DNA of 64,000 bases. Source: an uncultured Lachnospiraceae bacterium. GTDB lineage: Bacteria; Bacillota; Clostridia; Lachnospirales; Lachnospiraceae. Each line of letters opens with the position of its first letter. The stretch's first letter is position 1. The stretch covers positions 62,001 through 126,000 of the forward strand of contig CABSCP010000001.1 of assembly GCA_902476265.1 (NCBI GenBank). The letters are read 5' to 3'. The notes under the pieces were generated by a model. That model was not told the DNA's origin, ran no database searches, and worked only from the letters and a program-made list of their open reading frames with translations. Made by a program: the position numbers and the translations under genes. Shown here piece after piece: positions 1 through 9,416 of the stretch.

Positions 1-5
1 AATGA

Positions 6-989
6 ATGGGAAGAAAAAACGATGAGCTTGCGTGGTATTTAAACCGGCCGGTCATTCTGTCAGATTTTTTTAACGGCTGCCTGTATAGCGGAAAAAGGGT
101 GATTTTGCCGGAAGAACTGGCGGAAATGCAGAAAAATTATCATGAGAACATGCGGGCTCGAAACGGAAAGGTGCGCAGGACGCGGCGGGAGAGGGATGCG
201 GCAGGGCTGTTATGCAGAAAAGGCCATTTTGCAATTCTTGCGGTGGAGAATCAGGACAGGCCCAATCTCTGTATGCCTCTGCGTTGTCTGGAATATGATG
301 TAGAGGACTTTGTCAGGCAACTGCGCAGACTGAAAAGGCGTTATCAGCAGGAAGGGGGCCTTAAACAGGGGATGGAATATCTGTCGGGCATAAAAGAAGG
401 GGATCGGTTGATTCCCTCGGTCACACTGGTTTTCTATCATGGAGAAGGGGAATGGACTGCGCCCGTAGCCCTGCAGGAAATGTTGGATATGGGAAGCATG
501 GATGAAACACTCAAAGCCCTTCACATGGAATATCGCATTCGTGTGATCCGGCTTTCGGATTTGAAGGAAGAATGGTTTGAGACCGGCCTGCGTGAGCTGA
601 TCGGGATGATGAAAAGAAAAAATGATAAGGAAGCGATGCTTTCCTGGTGCCGGGAAAATGAAACGCGGTTCCGGAATATGGATGATGAAACCTATGATCT
701 GATTTGTACGATGATTCATTATAAAACGCTGGCATTCCGAAAGGAAAAATGCAGAAATCAGGGAAAGGAAACGGTGGATATGTGCAAAGCAATTGAAGAT
801 ATGATAAAAGATGGAAAGATGGAAGGCGAAAAAATCGGGGAAAAAATCGGAGAAAAAAGGGGAGAAGAAAAATTAGGACAGTTGATCAGCCACCTGCTGC
901 GAGACGGCAGAACGGCCGATGCAGGAAAAGCGGCAGAGAGTGTACGCGTCCGCAGGAGATTATATAAGGAATATGGGATCGGAATCTGA
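6..989 (+). CDS. Rpn-family (PD-(D/E)XK) nuclease/transposase-like protein
   Basis: A 327-residue protein resembling the Rpn/YhgA-like recombination-promoting nuclease family. Residues about 60-85 hold the family core: an arginine-rich RRERD stretch, then a beta strand ending in VENQD, which would supply the PD-(D/E)XK acidic residues. The C terminus carries repeated GEKIGEK/GEKRGEE units, a charged, probably helical tail common in this family. An in-frame TGA lies directly before the ATG (bases 3-5), so the start is within the window; no clear ribosome binding site is visible because the window begins here. The family is often linked to mobile DNA but no transposon ends are seen. Nuclease activity is inferred from the family only. 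Confidence 0.7.
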   Translation: MGRKNDELAWYLNRPVILSDFFNGCLYSGKRVILPEELAEMQKNYHENMRARNGKVRRTRRERDAAGLLCRKGHFAILAVENQDRPNLCMPLRCLEYDVEDFVRQLRRLKRRYQQEGGLKQGMEYLSGIKEGDRLIPSVTLVFYHGEGEWTAPVALQEMLDMGSMDETLKALHMEYRIRVIRLSDLKEEWFETGLRELIGMMKRKNDKEAMLSWCRENETRFRNMDDETYDLICTMIHYKTLAFRKEKCRNQGKETVDMCKAIEDMIKDGKMEGEKIGEKIGEKRGEEKLGQLISHLLRDGRTADAGKAAESVRVRRRLYKEYGIGI

Positions 990-1092
990 TGGGAAGTAAA
1001 AGATAAACAGTTTTCCAAAGAATTTGATATTTACCCCGGGAACTTCCTTTTTTATACTGGAGTGAGAAAACCATATTTACAGGAGGACTCAT

Positions 1093-3120
1093 ATGCGTTT
1101 TATTTATGGAAAAGCGGACTGGAAAGATTCTGACCGGGGGCAGGAAAACTGTTTCCTTCTGACAAACGGGCTGGGAGGGTTTTCATCCCAGAGCATGACC
1201 GGTTCCAATGCCCGCAACGATCAGGCGCTTTTGATGGCCTGCTTAAAAGCGCCGGTAGACCGTTATCATATGGTGACGCGTCTGGAAGAGGTGTTGTGGA
1301 CAGGCGGGGAGGAATGTGGAAAAGTGAGTCTTTCTTCCCAACAGTATGTGGATGATACAAAAAACAGAGACGGACAGAAATATCTGCAGTCCTTTGTCAT
1401 GGAGGACTTTCCGATTTGGATTTATCAGGTAAGGGGCGTACAGATCACAAAAACCATGGTGATGAAGTATGAGGAAAATACGGTTGGCGTGAATTACCGG
1501 ATCGAAAACCGCGGCAGAGAGTGTGCACAGCTTGAGCTGACTCCGCTCTTTCAGTTTACGGCAAAAGGTTCTGTCATGGAAGAGGGGAAAAAATTTGAGC
1601 TGCAGCTTGAAAAGAAGAACAATGATTTCATGGGAACCGTAAAATCCGGGGAACTGTCTCTTCACTTTTATACCCAGGGGAGTGTGGAAATATGCCAGAC
1701 CGGCTATACGGGAGATCTTTACTATGCCCATGACAGCCGGGACGGCAGAGAGGCGGTTGGCCGGGGAGCTTATCATCACCGGATCCGGGTCGAAATTCCG
1801 GCAGGGGAGCAGAAAATCTGTGACATTGTTTACAGTGTAGAACGGGATTTCACAAAAACAGGGGCTCTTTCTGTGGAAGAAATGATGCGGGAAGAGAGGA
1901 AACGGCAGGATGGACTGCAAAAACAGGCGGGATTGCTGGAGGAAACGGCCCGGGCGCTTGTGAAGGCGGCGGATCAGTTCATCGTGCGCCGGGAGTCTAC
2001 GGACGGAAAAAGCATCATTGCGGGATATCCTTTTTTCGGGGATTGGGGCAGGGACACCATGATCGCCCTGCCGGGCTGCTGTATCAGCACCGGGCGGTAT
2101 GAGGATGCCAAAAGTATTTTCCGCACATTTATGAAGTACTGCCATAAGGGCATCATGCCGAACATGTTTCCGGAAGGGGAAAATCCGCCCATGTATAATA
2201 CGGTGGATGCTTCGCTGCTTTTTATCGCCGCTGTTTATGAATATTATCTGAGGTCCGGTGACCTGGACTTTGTGCGGGAAGCATGGGGGACCATGGAAGA
2301 CATTATCAAATGGTATCAAAACGGGACGGATTTTCATATCCGGATGGAGGAAGACGGATTGATTTGTGCAGGAGCGGGGCTGGAACAGGTGACATGGATG
2401 GATGTCAGATATCAGGATATTCTGCCCACACCCCGTCATGGAAAACCGGTGGAGGTCAATGCGTATTGGTATAACGACTTGTGTGTGATGGAAAAACTGG
2501 CCGGAGAGCTTGGAAAAAGAGGAGACGGATACGGGAGACTTTCCGAAAAGGTGAAGAGCAGCTTTCAGGAAAAATTCTGGAACGAAGAGGCCGGGTGCCT
2601 GCGGGATGTGCTGGCTGTAGAGGAACCGGAGCTTGCGCCGGCAGAAAGACAGCGCAGGAAGCGGGCACAGGACCAGATCCGCTGCAATCAGATCTGGGCG
2701 GTTTCCCAGCGGTTTTCCATGCTCACAAAAGAACAGGAGCGGGCGGTGACGGACCGCGTTTTTGAAGAACTGTATACGCCCTGGGGCCTGCGGTCCCTGG
2801 CGCCCGGGGATGCCGAATTTCATCCTCGTTATACGGGTTCCATGAAGAGCCGGGATCTGGCCTATCACCAGGGTACGGTCTGGGGATTTCCGCTGGGCGG
2901 TTACTATCTGGCCTATCTGAAAGTGAATGATTACAGTGAGCGGGCGAAGGAGAAGGTGAAGGAACAGCTTTTCGGGATGTATGGAGCGCTGAGGGAAGGC
3001 TGCATCGGCCAGCTGGCGGAAGTGTACGACGGGGAAAACCCGGTGCTTTCCGAGGGCTGCTTTGCTCAGGCCTGGAGTACGGCGGAGCTTCTGCGGGTAT
3101 ATGAGGCTTTGGAGCGGTAA
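1093..3120 (+). CDS. Amylo-alpha-1,6-glucosidase, GH133 glycogen-debranching enzyme
   Basis: A 675-residue cytoplasmic enzyme expected to hydrolyse alpha-1,6 branch glucose in glycogen or limit dextrin. The N-terminal part (about 1-280) is a beta-sandwich domain with an early NGLGGFSSQS motif typical of the bacterial debranching enzyme family. The C-terminal (alpha/alpha)6 domain (about 285-670) contains the hallmark GDWGRDTMIALPG near residue 320, and the WGFPLGGYY and CFAQAWSTAELLR blocks. The start is backed by AGGAGG at 1081-1086. It is a single gene between an Rpn-like gene and a regulator; the pullulanase and malQ genes some 35 kb downstream would serve the same pathway. Length fits the family. 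Confidence 0.92.
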   Translation: MRFIYGKADWKDSDRGQENCFLLTNGLGGFSSQSMTGSNARNDQALLMACLKAPVDRYHMVTRLEEVLWTGGEECGKVSLSSQQYVDDTKNRDGQKYLQSFVMEDFPIWIYQVRGVQITKTMVMKYEENTVGVNYRIENRGRECAQLELTPLFQFTAKGSVMEEGKKFELQLEKKNNDFMGTVKSGELSLHFYTQGSVEICQTGYTGDLYYAHDSRDGREAVGRGAYHHRIRVEIPAGEQKICDIVYSVERDFTKTGALSVEEMMREERKRQDGLQKQAGLLEETARALVKAADQFIVRRESTDGKSIIAGYPFFGDWGRDTMIALPGCCISTGRYEDAKSIFRTFMKYCHKGIMPNMFPEGENPPMYNTVDASLLFIAAVYEYYLRSGDLDFVREAWGTMEDIIKWYQNGTDFHIRMEEDGLICAGAGLEQVTWMDVRYQDILPTPRHGKPVEVNAYWYNDLCVMEKLAGELGKRGDGYGRLSEKVKSSFQEKFWNEEAGCLRDVLAVEEPELAPAERQRRKRAQDQIRCNQIWAVSQRFSMLTKEQERAVTDRVFEELYTPWGLRSLAPGDAEFHPRYTGSMKSRDLAYHQGTVWGFPLGGYYLAYLKVNDYSERAKEKVKEQLFGMYGALREGCIGQLAEVYDGENPVLSEGCFAQAWSTAELLRVYEALER

Positions 3121-3281
3121 AAACCTGCGCCATGTAATGCCGCCTGTTAAACGGTCAAAAATCGTTCATAAATCGTTCAACCGTAAGTTGAGAGAGGTTG
3201 TCTCATATGTGATTGCAGGAAAACCTGCAGCGGGATACAATGAAATCAGAAAGGGGCTTTTCCTATCCGGCGGAGGTGACT

Positions 3282-4073
3282 ATGGAAATCGCAAAAAAGA
3301 GAAAGGAGCTGCGTAAAAGCAGAGGAATGACACAGGAGCAGTTGGCCGGCAGACTCGGCATTTCCTTTCAGGCGGTTAGCAAATGGGAGAATGATATCGC
3401 GCTGCCGGATATTACCACAATCCCTGCATTGGCAGATCTCTTTGGAGTCAGCACAGATGAACTGTTCGATTACAAAAGAGAGCGGATCAGGGAAGAAATA
3501 GAGGAAATATGCGGGACTGCCTATCCTCTTCGGGAGAAGGATCCGGCTGCAGCGCGCAGAATCCTGGAGAATGGATTGGAAAAATATCCGGGAAATGAGC
3601 GGCTGACCGATCATTTACTCTATGTGATGAACTGCAGAGAAAATCCGGATGAAATGATTGAGACAGCAGAGCGCCTTACGGTTGAAGCTGAAAATGCGGA
3701 GATCAGGTATGATGCTTTGCGCTTTTTGGCTTATGCCTATAAAGAAAAAGGCGATCAGAAGGCGGCGGAAAATGCGATTGAGCAGATTCCGAAGCTGTAT
3801 TTCACAAAGCTTTCCGAAGCGGCTTTTATCCTGGAGGGAGCGGAAAAACACCGGGCAGCGTCAAAGCAGAAATGGATTTCTCTTGAAATGGCCATGCAGA
3901 TGTTTATCAAAGAGGCGGAATGCCTTTGGGAAGAAGGAGATCGGAAAGCCGCAGCGGCAGAGGCTGACAGGGCGCTCAGGATTATGGAGATTTTAAAGGA
4001 TGAGAAGCAGGCGGAAAAACTGGATATCTATGAAGAATATCTGCGGAATCGGTATGAGAGCAGCGGAGAATGA
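3282..4073 (+). CDS. XRE-family transcriptional regulator with helical-repeat C terminus
   Basis: A 263-residue DNA-binding protein. Residues about 4-60 form a Cro/C1-type helix-turn-helix (GMTQEQLAGRLGISFQAVSKWE) followed by the common LADLFGVSTDELFDY segment. The rest is helical and alanine-rich, resembling TPR-like sensor repeats, with no membrane segment. The frame stays open upstream to 3213, but the ATG at 3282 has a strong GGAGGTGA just before it (3272-3279) and starts exactly at the HTH, so it is preferred. Targets and ligand are unknown. The gene is monocistronic and followed by a terminator-like hairpin. Confidence 0.85.
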   Translation: MEIAKKRKELRKSRGMTQEQLAGRLGISFQAVSKWENDIALPDITTIPALADLFGVSTDELFDYKRERIREEIEEICGTAYPLREKDPAAARRILENGLEKYPGNERLTDHLLYVMNCRENPDEMIETAERLTVEAENAEIRYDALRFLAYAYKEKGDQKAAENAIEQIPKLYFTKLSEAAFILEGAEKHRAASKQKWISLEMAMQMFIKEAECLWEEGDRKAAAAEADRALRIMEILKDEKQAEKLDIYEEYLRNRYESSGE

Positions 4074-4080
4074 GGGCGGA

Positions 4081-4122
4081 AGAAGGAATATGGACAGAAA
4101 TGGCCATGTCCCTTCTTTTTTT
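4081..4122 (+). terminator. Rho-independent terminator after the XRE gene
   Basis: AGAAGG and GGACA pair with TGTCC and CTTCT with a short bulge on the left arm, followed by a run of eight T residues. It lies just after the stop of the XRE regulator. Confidence 0.6.
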
Positions 4123-4239
4123 CATTCCGGCTTCATAGTTTATACAGACGGATGTCCTTTTCTCTTGTCAGAAGGTAAAAATACGATATAATGAAAATTA
4201 AGGCATAAAGCATGCCATTATAGCATACAGGGGGAACCG

Positions 4240-5172
4240 ATGAAAAAGAAAAAATTTTGCCGGACGGCGTTATTGTGTCTGGCGGCGGCACTGTGTCTGA
4301 CCGGGACTGCCGCGATAAGAGCCAGGGCGGATTTTGGGGATATGAACGATTACGACAGCGGCGGAAACGACGACTGGGGAAACGATGACTGGGGAAACGA
4401 CAGCTGGGACAATGACAGCTGGGACAGCGGTTATTCTTATGATGACGGGGATTCGGGAGGCTCATCGCCGGTTTATTCCCTGATCATAGTTGTGGGAGTG
4501 ACTCTCATGTTTTATTATATATCATCATCGGGAAGAAGCAGAGGGCGGAGCGGGACTGTAAAATCGCATCCGGCTTCGCGAGGGGCCGCAATGCCGGCTG
4601 ATCAGACGGCGGAAGTGGAAGGTCGGATTCGGCAGACAGATCCCGAATTCTCAGCGCCGGATTTCCTGGCTTTTGCGAGGAATGTGTTTATGGAGCTGCA
4701 GGATGCCTGGATGAAACGGGATATTGAACCCATCCGTCCGCTGATGCATGACAATTTATATGCCCAGACCAGACAGCAGGTGGAGCAGAAAAAAGCCCGC
4801 GGCATCATTAACTACATGGAACGGATCAGCGTGAGAGAGGCGTGGATTTCCGATATGCAGATCGTCCGGGAAGGCGGGAAGCTGTATCTCACCGTTATTC
4901 TCCATGCCAGTATGACAGACTATCAGGTGGAGGAAAAGACGGGCAGGGTGATTGCCGGAGACCGCCAGCGGTTGTGGGATCTTTACTACCGCATGAGATT
5001 TGTACGCGCCCTGGATGCGAAAACACTGAAAAAAGATGGAGATTCCTATCTCTGCCCTCAGTGCGGTGCGCCTCTGGAAAGCGGTGCGGCGGAAATTTGC
5101 CAATATTGCGGCAGCGTAATTCGGGGAGATGGTTCGGAATGGGTGCTGTGTGAGTATACAGTCATCAAATGA
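4240..5172 (+). CDS. Tim44-like domain membrane protein with zinc ribbon
   Basis: A 310-residue membrane-anchored protein. It has an N-terminal signal-like hydrophobic segment (about 6-26), a low-complexity region rich in Asp, Asn and Trp (about 33-72) built from tandem DDWGN/DSWDN units, and a transmembrane segment (about 77-95). A Tim44-like globular domain follows (about 125-265; EPIRPLMHDNLYAQ and LTVILHASM are typical). The C terminus holds a CPQC...CQYC zinc ribbon. In bacteria such proteins are of unknown function; Tim44-like domains bind membranes or proteins. RBS AGGGGG lies at 4229-4234. It stands alone between the XRE gene and nifJ. The combination is seen in clostridial genomes as a general uncharacterised family. 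Confidence 0.75.
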   Translation: MKKKKFCRTALLCLAAALCLTGTAAIRARADFGDMNDYDSGGNDDWGNDDWGNDSWDNDSWDSGYSYDDGDSGGSSPVYSLIIVVGVTLMFYYISSSGRSRGRSGTVKSHPASRGAAMPADQTAEVEGRIRQTDPEFSAPDFLAFARNVFMELQDAWMKRDIEPIRPLMHDNLYAQTRQQVEQKKARGIINYMERISVREAWISDMQIVREGGKLYLTVILHASMTDYQVEEKTGRVIAGDRQRLWDLYYRMRFVRALDAKTLKKDGDSYLCPQCGAPLESGAAEICQYCGSVIRGDGSEWVLCEYTVIK

Positions 5173-5214
5173 GGGCGGATTCTGACAAAATATTGCCGTA
5201 TATTACAGGCTTTC

Positions 5215-5248
5215 TAAAATTTTTAAAAATTTTTAAAAATTTTTCAAT
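5215..5248. promoter_or_regulatory. Phased A-tract/T-tract element upstream of nifJ
   Basis: Blocks of four or five A and five T alternate at an exact 10-bp period (AAAAATTTTT three times). AnTn tracts in helical phase bend DNA and can also act as UP elements. A TATAGT hexamer follows at 5253-5258 as a possible -10 box, without a good -35. The rest of the 240-bp leader to nifJ shows no other clear signal. Confidence 0.4.
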
Positions 5249-5412
5249 TATGTATAGTATTATGGAACAAAAAGTTGTAAAATTGTGCATATAGTACGAA
5301 GCTTTTGGCGCATTTTGTCGTAATTTGGGACGATGCGGGAAAGGAAGGGGGCTTAGTACTTATACGAACATTGTCAGTAAATAATCAACTATATTTTAAG
5401 GAGGTATTTCTC

Positions 5413-8400
5413 ATGTCCAGAGCAAAACAATCCATGGATGGTAATACCGCTGCGGCTCATGTAGCGTATGCGTTTACCGATGTGGCAGCAATTTACCCCA
5501 TCACACCATCCAGCCCAATGGCTGATATTGTAGACCAGTGGTCTGCAGCAGGCCAGGAGAACATTTTCGGCAATCAGGTGAAGGTAGTGGAGATGCAGTC
5601 CGAAGCGGGCGCGGCGGGCGCCGTACACGGCTCTCTTGCAGCAGGCGCTTTGACGACCACCTTTACGGCTTCCCAGGGACTTCTGCTGATGATTCCCAAC
5701 ATGTACAAGATAGCCGGAGAGCAGCTTCCCTGCGTATTTGACGTATCTGCCCGTACGGTAGCAACACAGTCCCTGAACATTTTCGGCGACCACAGTGACG
5801 TATATGCCTGCCGTCAGACAGGTTTTGCGATGCTGGCAGAGTCCAACCCTCAGGAAGTTATGGATTTAAGCCCGGTTGCCCATCTGGCTACCATCGAAGG
5901 CAAAGTTCCGTTCATCAACTTCTTTGACGGCTTCCGGACTTCTCATGAGATCCAGAAGATCGAGAAATGGGATTATGCAGATTTGAAAGAAATGTGCAAT
6001 ATGGACGCGGTGAAGGCATTCCGCAGCCATGCGCTCAATCCGGAACATCCCGCAATGCGCGGCTCTCATGAGAACGGAGATATTTTCTTCCAGCATCGTG
6101 AAGCCTGCAATACCGTTTATAACCAGCTCCCGGCTGTTGTTGAGAAGTACATGAAGAAGATCAATGAAAAGCTGGGAACAGACTACGGCCTGTTCAACTA
6201 CTACGGCGCTCCCGATGCAGAACGCGTTATCGTAGCAATGGGTTCCGTATGCGACGTAGCGGAGGAAGTTGTAGATTATCTGACAGCTGCAGGAGAGAAG
6301 GTCGGCCTGATCAAAGTCCGTCTGTATCGTCCCTGGGTGCCGTCAGCGCTCATCAATGTGATTCCCAAGACCGTTAAGAAGATCGCGGTTATTGACCGTA
6401 CAAAAGAACCCGGCGCGCTGGGCGAGCCTTTATATCTGGATGTTGCGGCAACATTGCGCGAAGCGGGCATGAACGATATCGTTCTCACCGGCGGCCGTTA
6501 CGGACTGGGTTCCAAGGATACGCCTCCTTCCAGCATTTTTGCGGTATTCACAGAACTGAAGAAGGATGATCCCAAACCGAGATTCACACTGGGTATCGTA
6601 GACGATGTTACCGGACTGTCCCTTCCTGAAGTGAAACCTGCTCCGATCACATCCGCACCCGGAACCGTAGAATGCAAATTCTGGGGTCTTGGCGGCGACG
6701 GTACTGTCGGCGCAAACAAGAACTCTACAAAGATCATCGGCGACCATACCGACAAATATATCCAGTCTTACTTCCAGTATGACTCCAAGAAAACCGGCGG
6801 TGTGACCATCTCCCATCTGAGATTCGGAGACAAGCCGATCAAGAGCCCTTATTACATCAACCAGGCTGACTTCGTTGCATGCCACAACCCTTCCTATGTG
6901 ACCAAAGGCTTTAAGATGGTTCAGGATGTGAAACCGGGCGGCGTATTCATGATCAACTGCCAGTGGACAGATGAAGAGCTGGAGCAGCGTTTGAACGCGG
7001 AAGCGAAGAAGTATATCGCTGATAACAACATTCAGTTGTATACCATCAACGCCATCGACAAAGCCATTGAAATCGGTATGGGCAAGCGCACCAATACGAT
7101 TTTACAGTCCGCTTTCTTCAAACTGGCGAACGTAATGCCGATCGATGAAGCGATTGACTATATGAAACAGGCTGCGAAGAAGTCCTATGGCAAGAAGGGC
7201 GACGCGGTTGTGGAAATGAACTACAAGGCAATTGACGCCGGCGTGGACGCGGTGCACAAAGTTGAAGTGCCCGAATCCTGGAAGAATCCGGCTCCCGATC
7301 CGGCTCCTGCTGAACTGAAAGGTCGTCCGGCTACCGTGAAACTGGTGAAGGAAATCATGGAGCCTGTAGCGAGAATGGACGGCGACAGCCTCCCTGTATC
7401 CGCATTCGCAGAGAATCCGGACGGACAGTTCGAGCATGGCGCAGCCGCTTACGAGAAGCGCGGCACAGCGGTAACGGTTCCTACCTGGTATCAGGATAAA
7501 TGTATCCAGTGTAACCAGTGTGCATTTGTATGTTCACATGCTACCATCCGTCCCTTCATGTTAAGTGAAGACGAAGTGAAGGCAGCTCCTGAAAATATCA
7601 AACTTGCGGACACAAAGCCTAAGGCGGGCGAATATAAATACACCATGAGCGTATCCCCGTTAGACTGTATGGGATGCGGCGAATGCGTAACGGTATGTCC
7701 GGTTGGCGCAATCGAAATGGTACCTCAGGAATCCCAGGCGGCGGAACAGCCTGTATTTGATTACCTGGTTGCCAATGTTTCCAAGAAACCCGGCATGCCG
7801 GCAGACAACACTGTAAAGGGTTCTCAGTTCAACCAGCCGCTGCTTGAGTTCTCCGGAAGCTGCGCAGGCTGTGCGGAAACCTCTTATGCGCGTCTGATCA
7901 CGCAGCTGTTCGGCGAGCATATGTATATCTCCAATGCGACCGGATGTTCCTCCATCTGGGGCGGCCCGGCTGCTACAAGCCCGTTCACGGTAAACAAAGA
8001 CTCCAATAAGGGTCCTGCATGGGCGAACTCCCTGTTTGAAGACAATGCGGAGCACGGCCTGGGCATGTATCTGGGGCAGAAGGTTCTTCGTGATCAGGTG
8101 ATTGCAAAGCTTGAAAAACTGGCGGCTTCCGATGAAGCAGGCGCAGAACTGAAGGCGGCAATCGCAGACTTCATGGCGACAAAGGATAAGACAAAGGAAA
8201 ATACACCGGCGGCAGAGAAGCTGATTGCAGAACTGACAAAGGCAGCGGAAGCGGGCTGTGAACTTTCCAAAGAAGTTCTGGAGAAGAAAGACTACCTTGC
8301 GAAGAAGTCCGTATGGATCTTCGGCGGCGACGGATGGGCTTACGACATCGGTTTCGGCGGTCTGGATCATGTGCTGGCATCCGGCGAGAATGTCAACGTA

Positions 8401-8958
8401 ATGGTATTCGATACGGAAATGTATTCCAATACAGGCGGCCAGGCATCCAAAGCATCCAATATCGGTGAAGTTTGCCAGTTCGCTGCTGCAGGTAAGGAAG
8501 TGGGCAAGAAGAGTCTTGCTGAAATCGCGATGAGCTATGGTTATGTCTATGTGGCTCAGGTGGCTCTGGGCGCAAACATGGCTCATACAGTTAAGGTTAT
8601 CGCAGAAGCGGAAGCTTACAACGGACCTTCCCTGATCATCGGCTACGCACCTTGCGAACTGCACGGTGTGAAGGGCGGCATGAACCACTGCCAGGATGAG
8701 ATGAAGAAAGCAGTCGCTGCAGGCTACTGGAATCTGTTCTCCTTCAACCCGGCGCTCAAAGCGGAAGGCAAGAATCCGTTCACACTGTCCTCCAAACCGG
8801 GCGACGGATCTTACCAGGATTTCCTGAATAACGAGACACGTTACAGCCGTCTGACAAGGGCATTCCCTGAAAGAGCAGAGAAGCTGTTTAAGGAATCCGA
8901 AGAGGCTGCGAAGGCGAGATATGAACATCTGCTGAAACTGGTAGAGCTTTATAAATAA
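5413..8958 (+). CDS. nifJ: Pyruvate:ferredoxin (flavodoxin) oxidoreductase
   Basis: A 1181-residue single-chain PFOR that oxidises pyruvate with CoA to acetyl-CoA and CO2, passing electrons to ferredoxin or flavodoxin; it is central to anaerobic energy metabolism. Domain order is as expected: pyruvate-binding domain I with YPITPSSPMAD, domain II, the gamma-like domain, a ferredoxin domain with two 4Fe-4S motifs (C697-x2-C700-x2-C703-x3-C707 and C752-x2-C755-x2-C758-x3-C762), and the thiamine pyrophosphate domain with GCSSIWGG and GDGWAYDIGFGG (Asp973). Open frame extends 36 codons upstream, but the ATG at 5413 follows AAGGAGG at 5398-5404 and matches the family start. Codon use is notably biased, as in highly expressed genes. 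Confidence 0.98.
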   Translation: MSRAKQSMDGNTAAAHVAYAFTDVAAIYPITPSSPMADIVDQWSAAGQENIFGNQVKVVEMQSEAGAAGAVHGSLAAGALTTTFTASQGLLLMIPNMYKIAGEQLPCVFDVSARTVATQSLNIFGDHSDVYACRQTGFAMLAESNPQEVMDLSPVAHLATIEGKVPFINFFDGFRTSHEIQKIEKWDYADLKEMCNMDAVKAFRSHALNPEHPAMRGSHENGDIFFQHREACNTVYNQLPAVVEKYMKKINEKLGTDYGLFNYYGAPDAERVIVAMGSVCDVAEEVVDYLTAAGEKVGLIKVRLYRPWVPSALINVIPKTVKKIAVIDRTKEPGALGEPLYLDVAATLREAGMNDIVLTGGRYGLGSKDTPPSSIFAVFTELKKDDPKPRFTLGIVDDVTGLSLPEVKPAPITSAPGTVECKFWGLGGDGTVGANKNSTKIIGDHTDKYIQSYFQYDSKKTGGVTISHLRFGDKPIKSPYYINQADFVACHNPSYVTKGFKMVQDVKPGGVFMINCQWTDEELEQRLNAEAKKYIADNNIQLYTINAIDKAIEIGMGKRTNTILQSAFFKLANVMPIDEAIDYMKQAAKKSYGKKGDAVVEMNYKAIDAGVDAVHKVEVPESWKNPAPDPAPAELKGRPATVKLVKEIMEPVARMDGDSLPVSAFAENPDGQFEHGAAAYEKRGTAVTVPTWYQDKCIQCNQCAFVCSHATIRPFMLSEDEVKAAPENIKLADTKPKAGEYKYTMSVSPLDCMGCGECVTVCPVGAIEMVPQESQAAEQPVFDYLVANVSKKPGMPADNTVKGSQFNQPLLEFSGSCAGCAETSYARLITQLFGEHMYISNATGCSSIWGGPAATSPFTVNKDSNKGPAWANSLFEDNAEHGLGMYLGQKVLRDQVIAKLEKLAASDEAGAELKAAIADFMATKDKTKENTPAAEKLIAELTKAAEAGCELSKEVLEKKDYLAKKSVWIFGGDGWAYDIGFGGLDHVLASGENVNVMVFDTEMYSNTGGQASKASNIGEVCQFAAAGKEVGKKSLAEIAMSYGYVYVAQVALGANMAHTVKVIAEAEAYNGPSLIIGYAPCELHGVKGGMNHCQDEMKKAVAAGYWNLFSFNPALKAEGKNPFTLSSKPGDGSYQDFLNNETRYSRLTRAFPERAEKLFKESEEAAKARYEHLLKLVELYK

Positions 8959-9006
8959 GCTCCCGGACGAAAAAACAGCAGGATAAGAATACGGAATAAC
9001 CGGCGT

Positions 9007-9038
9007 ATTCCCCTTTAAGCCCAGGCTTAAAGGGGAAT
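9007..9038 (+). other. Perfect 14-bp hairpin between nifJ and rubredoxin
   Basis: ATTCCCCTTTAAGC and its exact complement flank a CCAG loop. There is no following T-run, so it is a weak or processing/stabilising structure rather than a classical terminator. It sits 48 bases after the nifJ stop and may set the ratio of nifJ to rubredoxin transcript. Confidence 0.55.
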
Positions 9039-9156
9039 CGCTTTGAAAAAGGAATGAAATCGGTAAAAACCGGATAAAATGTGAAAGAAAAATAAATAAG
9101 GACTGAACGGATTGAACCACAAATGCCGGCCGGTCAGAGAAGGAGATGGCAGAATC

Positions 9157-9315
9157 ATGAAAAAATATATATGTGATGTATGCGGCTATATATATGATCC
9201 CGTTGCAGGGGATCTTGACAATGGGATTGCACCCGGCACAAAGTTTGAAGATATTCCCGACGACTGGGTGTGCCCCCTGTGCGGTGTAGGAAAAGATCAG
9301 TTTTCGGAAGCATAA
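9157..9315 (+). CDS. Rubredoxin
   Basis: A 52-residue iron-only electron carrier. Both CxxC pairs are present: CDVCGYIY near residue 6 and CPLCG near residue 39, with the typical DWVCP aromatic context and GIAPGTKFEDIPDDW core. The frame is open 15 codons upstream, but the ATG at 9157 follows AGAAGGAGATGG and begins with the usual MKKYICDVCGY. It follows nifJ and could take electrons derived from the ferredoxin pool for oxygen or peroxide detoxification. Ends in a strong bidirectional terminator. Confidence 0.97.
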   Translation: MKKYICDVCGYIYDPVAGDLDNGIAPGTKFEDIPDDWVCPLCGVGKDQFSEA

Positions 9316-9331
9316 GAGAACAGAAAGAAAA

Positions 9332-9384
9332 GCAGGAGGCCGGCGCTCCCGATATGGGGCGCCGGCCTCCTGCCGTTTTTCTTT
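9332..9384. terminator. Bidirectional terminator between rubredoxin and htrA
   Basis: A GC-rich stem of about 18 bp (GCAGGAGGCCGGCG and complement, extended by further pairs) with a GATAT-containing loop, followed by GTTTTTCTTT on the plus strand and a T-rich stretch on the minus strand. It serves both the rubredoxin gene and the converging protease gene. Confidence 0.88.
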
Positions 9385-9416
9385 ATCGCTTGTTTAGGAT
9401 CGTTTTCTGTCCGACT

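Noticed and set aside
6..989. Insertion sequence at the left edge
   Set aside because: The Rpn-like protein is transposase-related by family name only; no terminal inverted repeats or target duplications could be seen within the window.
1243..2868. 541-codon antisense open frame within the GH133 gene
   Set aside because: It has no domain or ribosome binding site and lies opposite a well-supported enzyme.
5215..5248. A/T tracts as terminator of the Tim44-like gene
   Set aside because: The self-complementary AnTn runs have no GC stem and no unique T-run; phased bending is a better reading.
5305..5412. Upstream start for nifJ adding 36 residues
   Set aside because: The added residues are not PFOR-like, and an ideal AAGGAGG precedes the ATG at 5413.
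9007..9038. Hairpin after nifJ as a full terminator
   Set aside because: The stem is perfect but no T-run follows; it is kept only as a structural element.
7660..9120. Long open frame on the minus strand across the 3' half of nifJ
   Set aside because: It is antisense to a gene with complete PFOR motifs and strong codon bias; the translation is cysteine- and phenylalanine-rich with no recognisable domain. It is a by-product of the coding pattern of nifJ.
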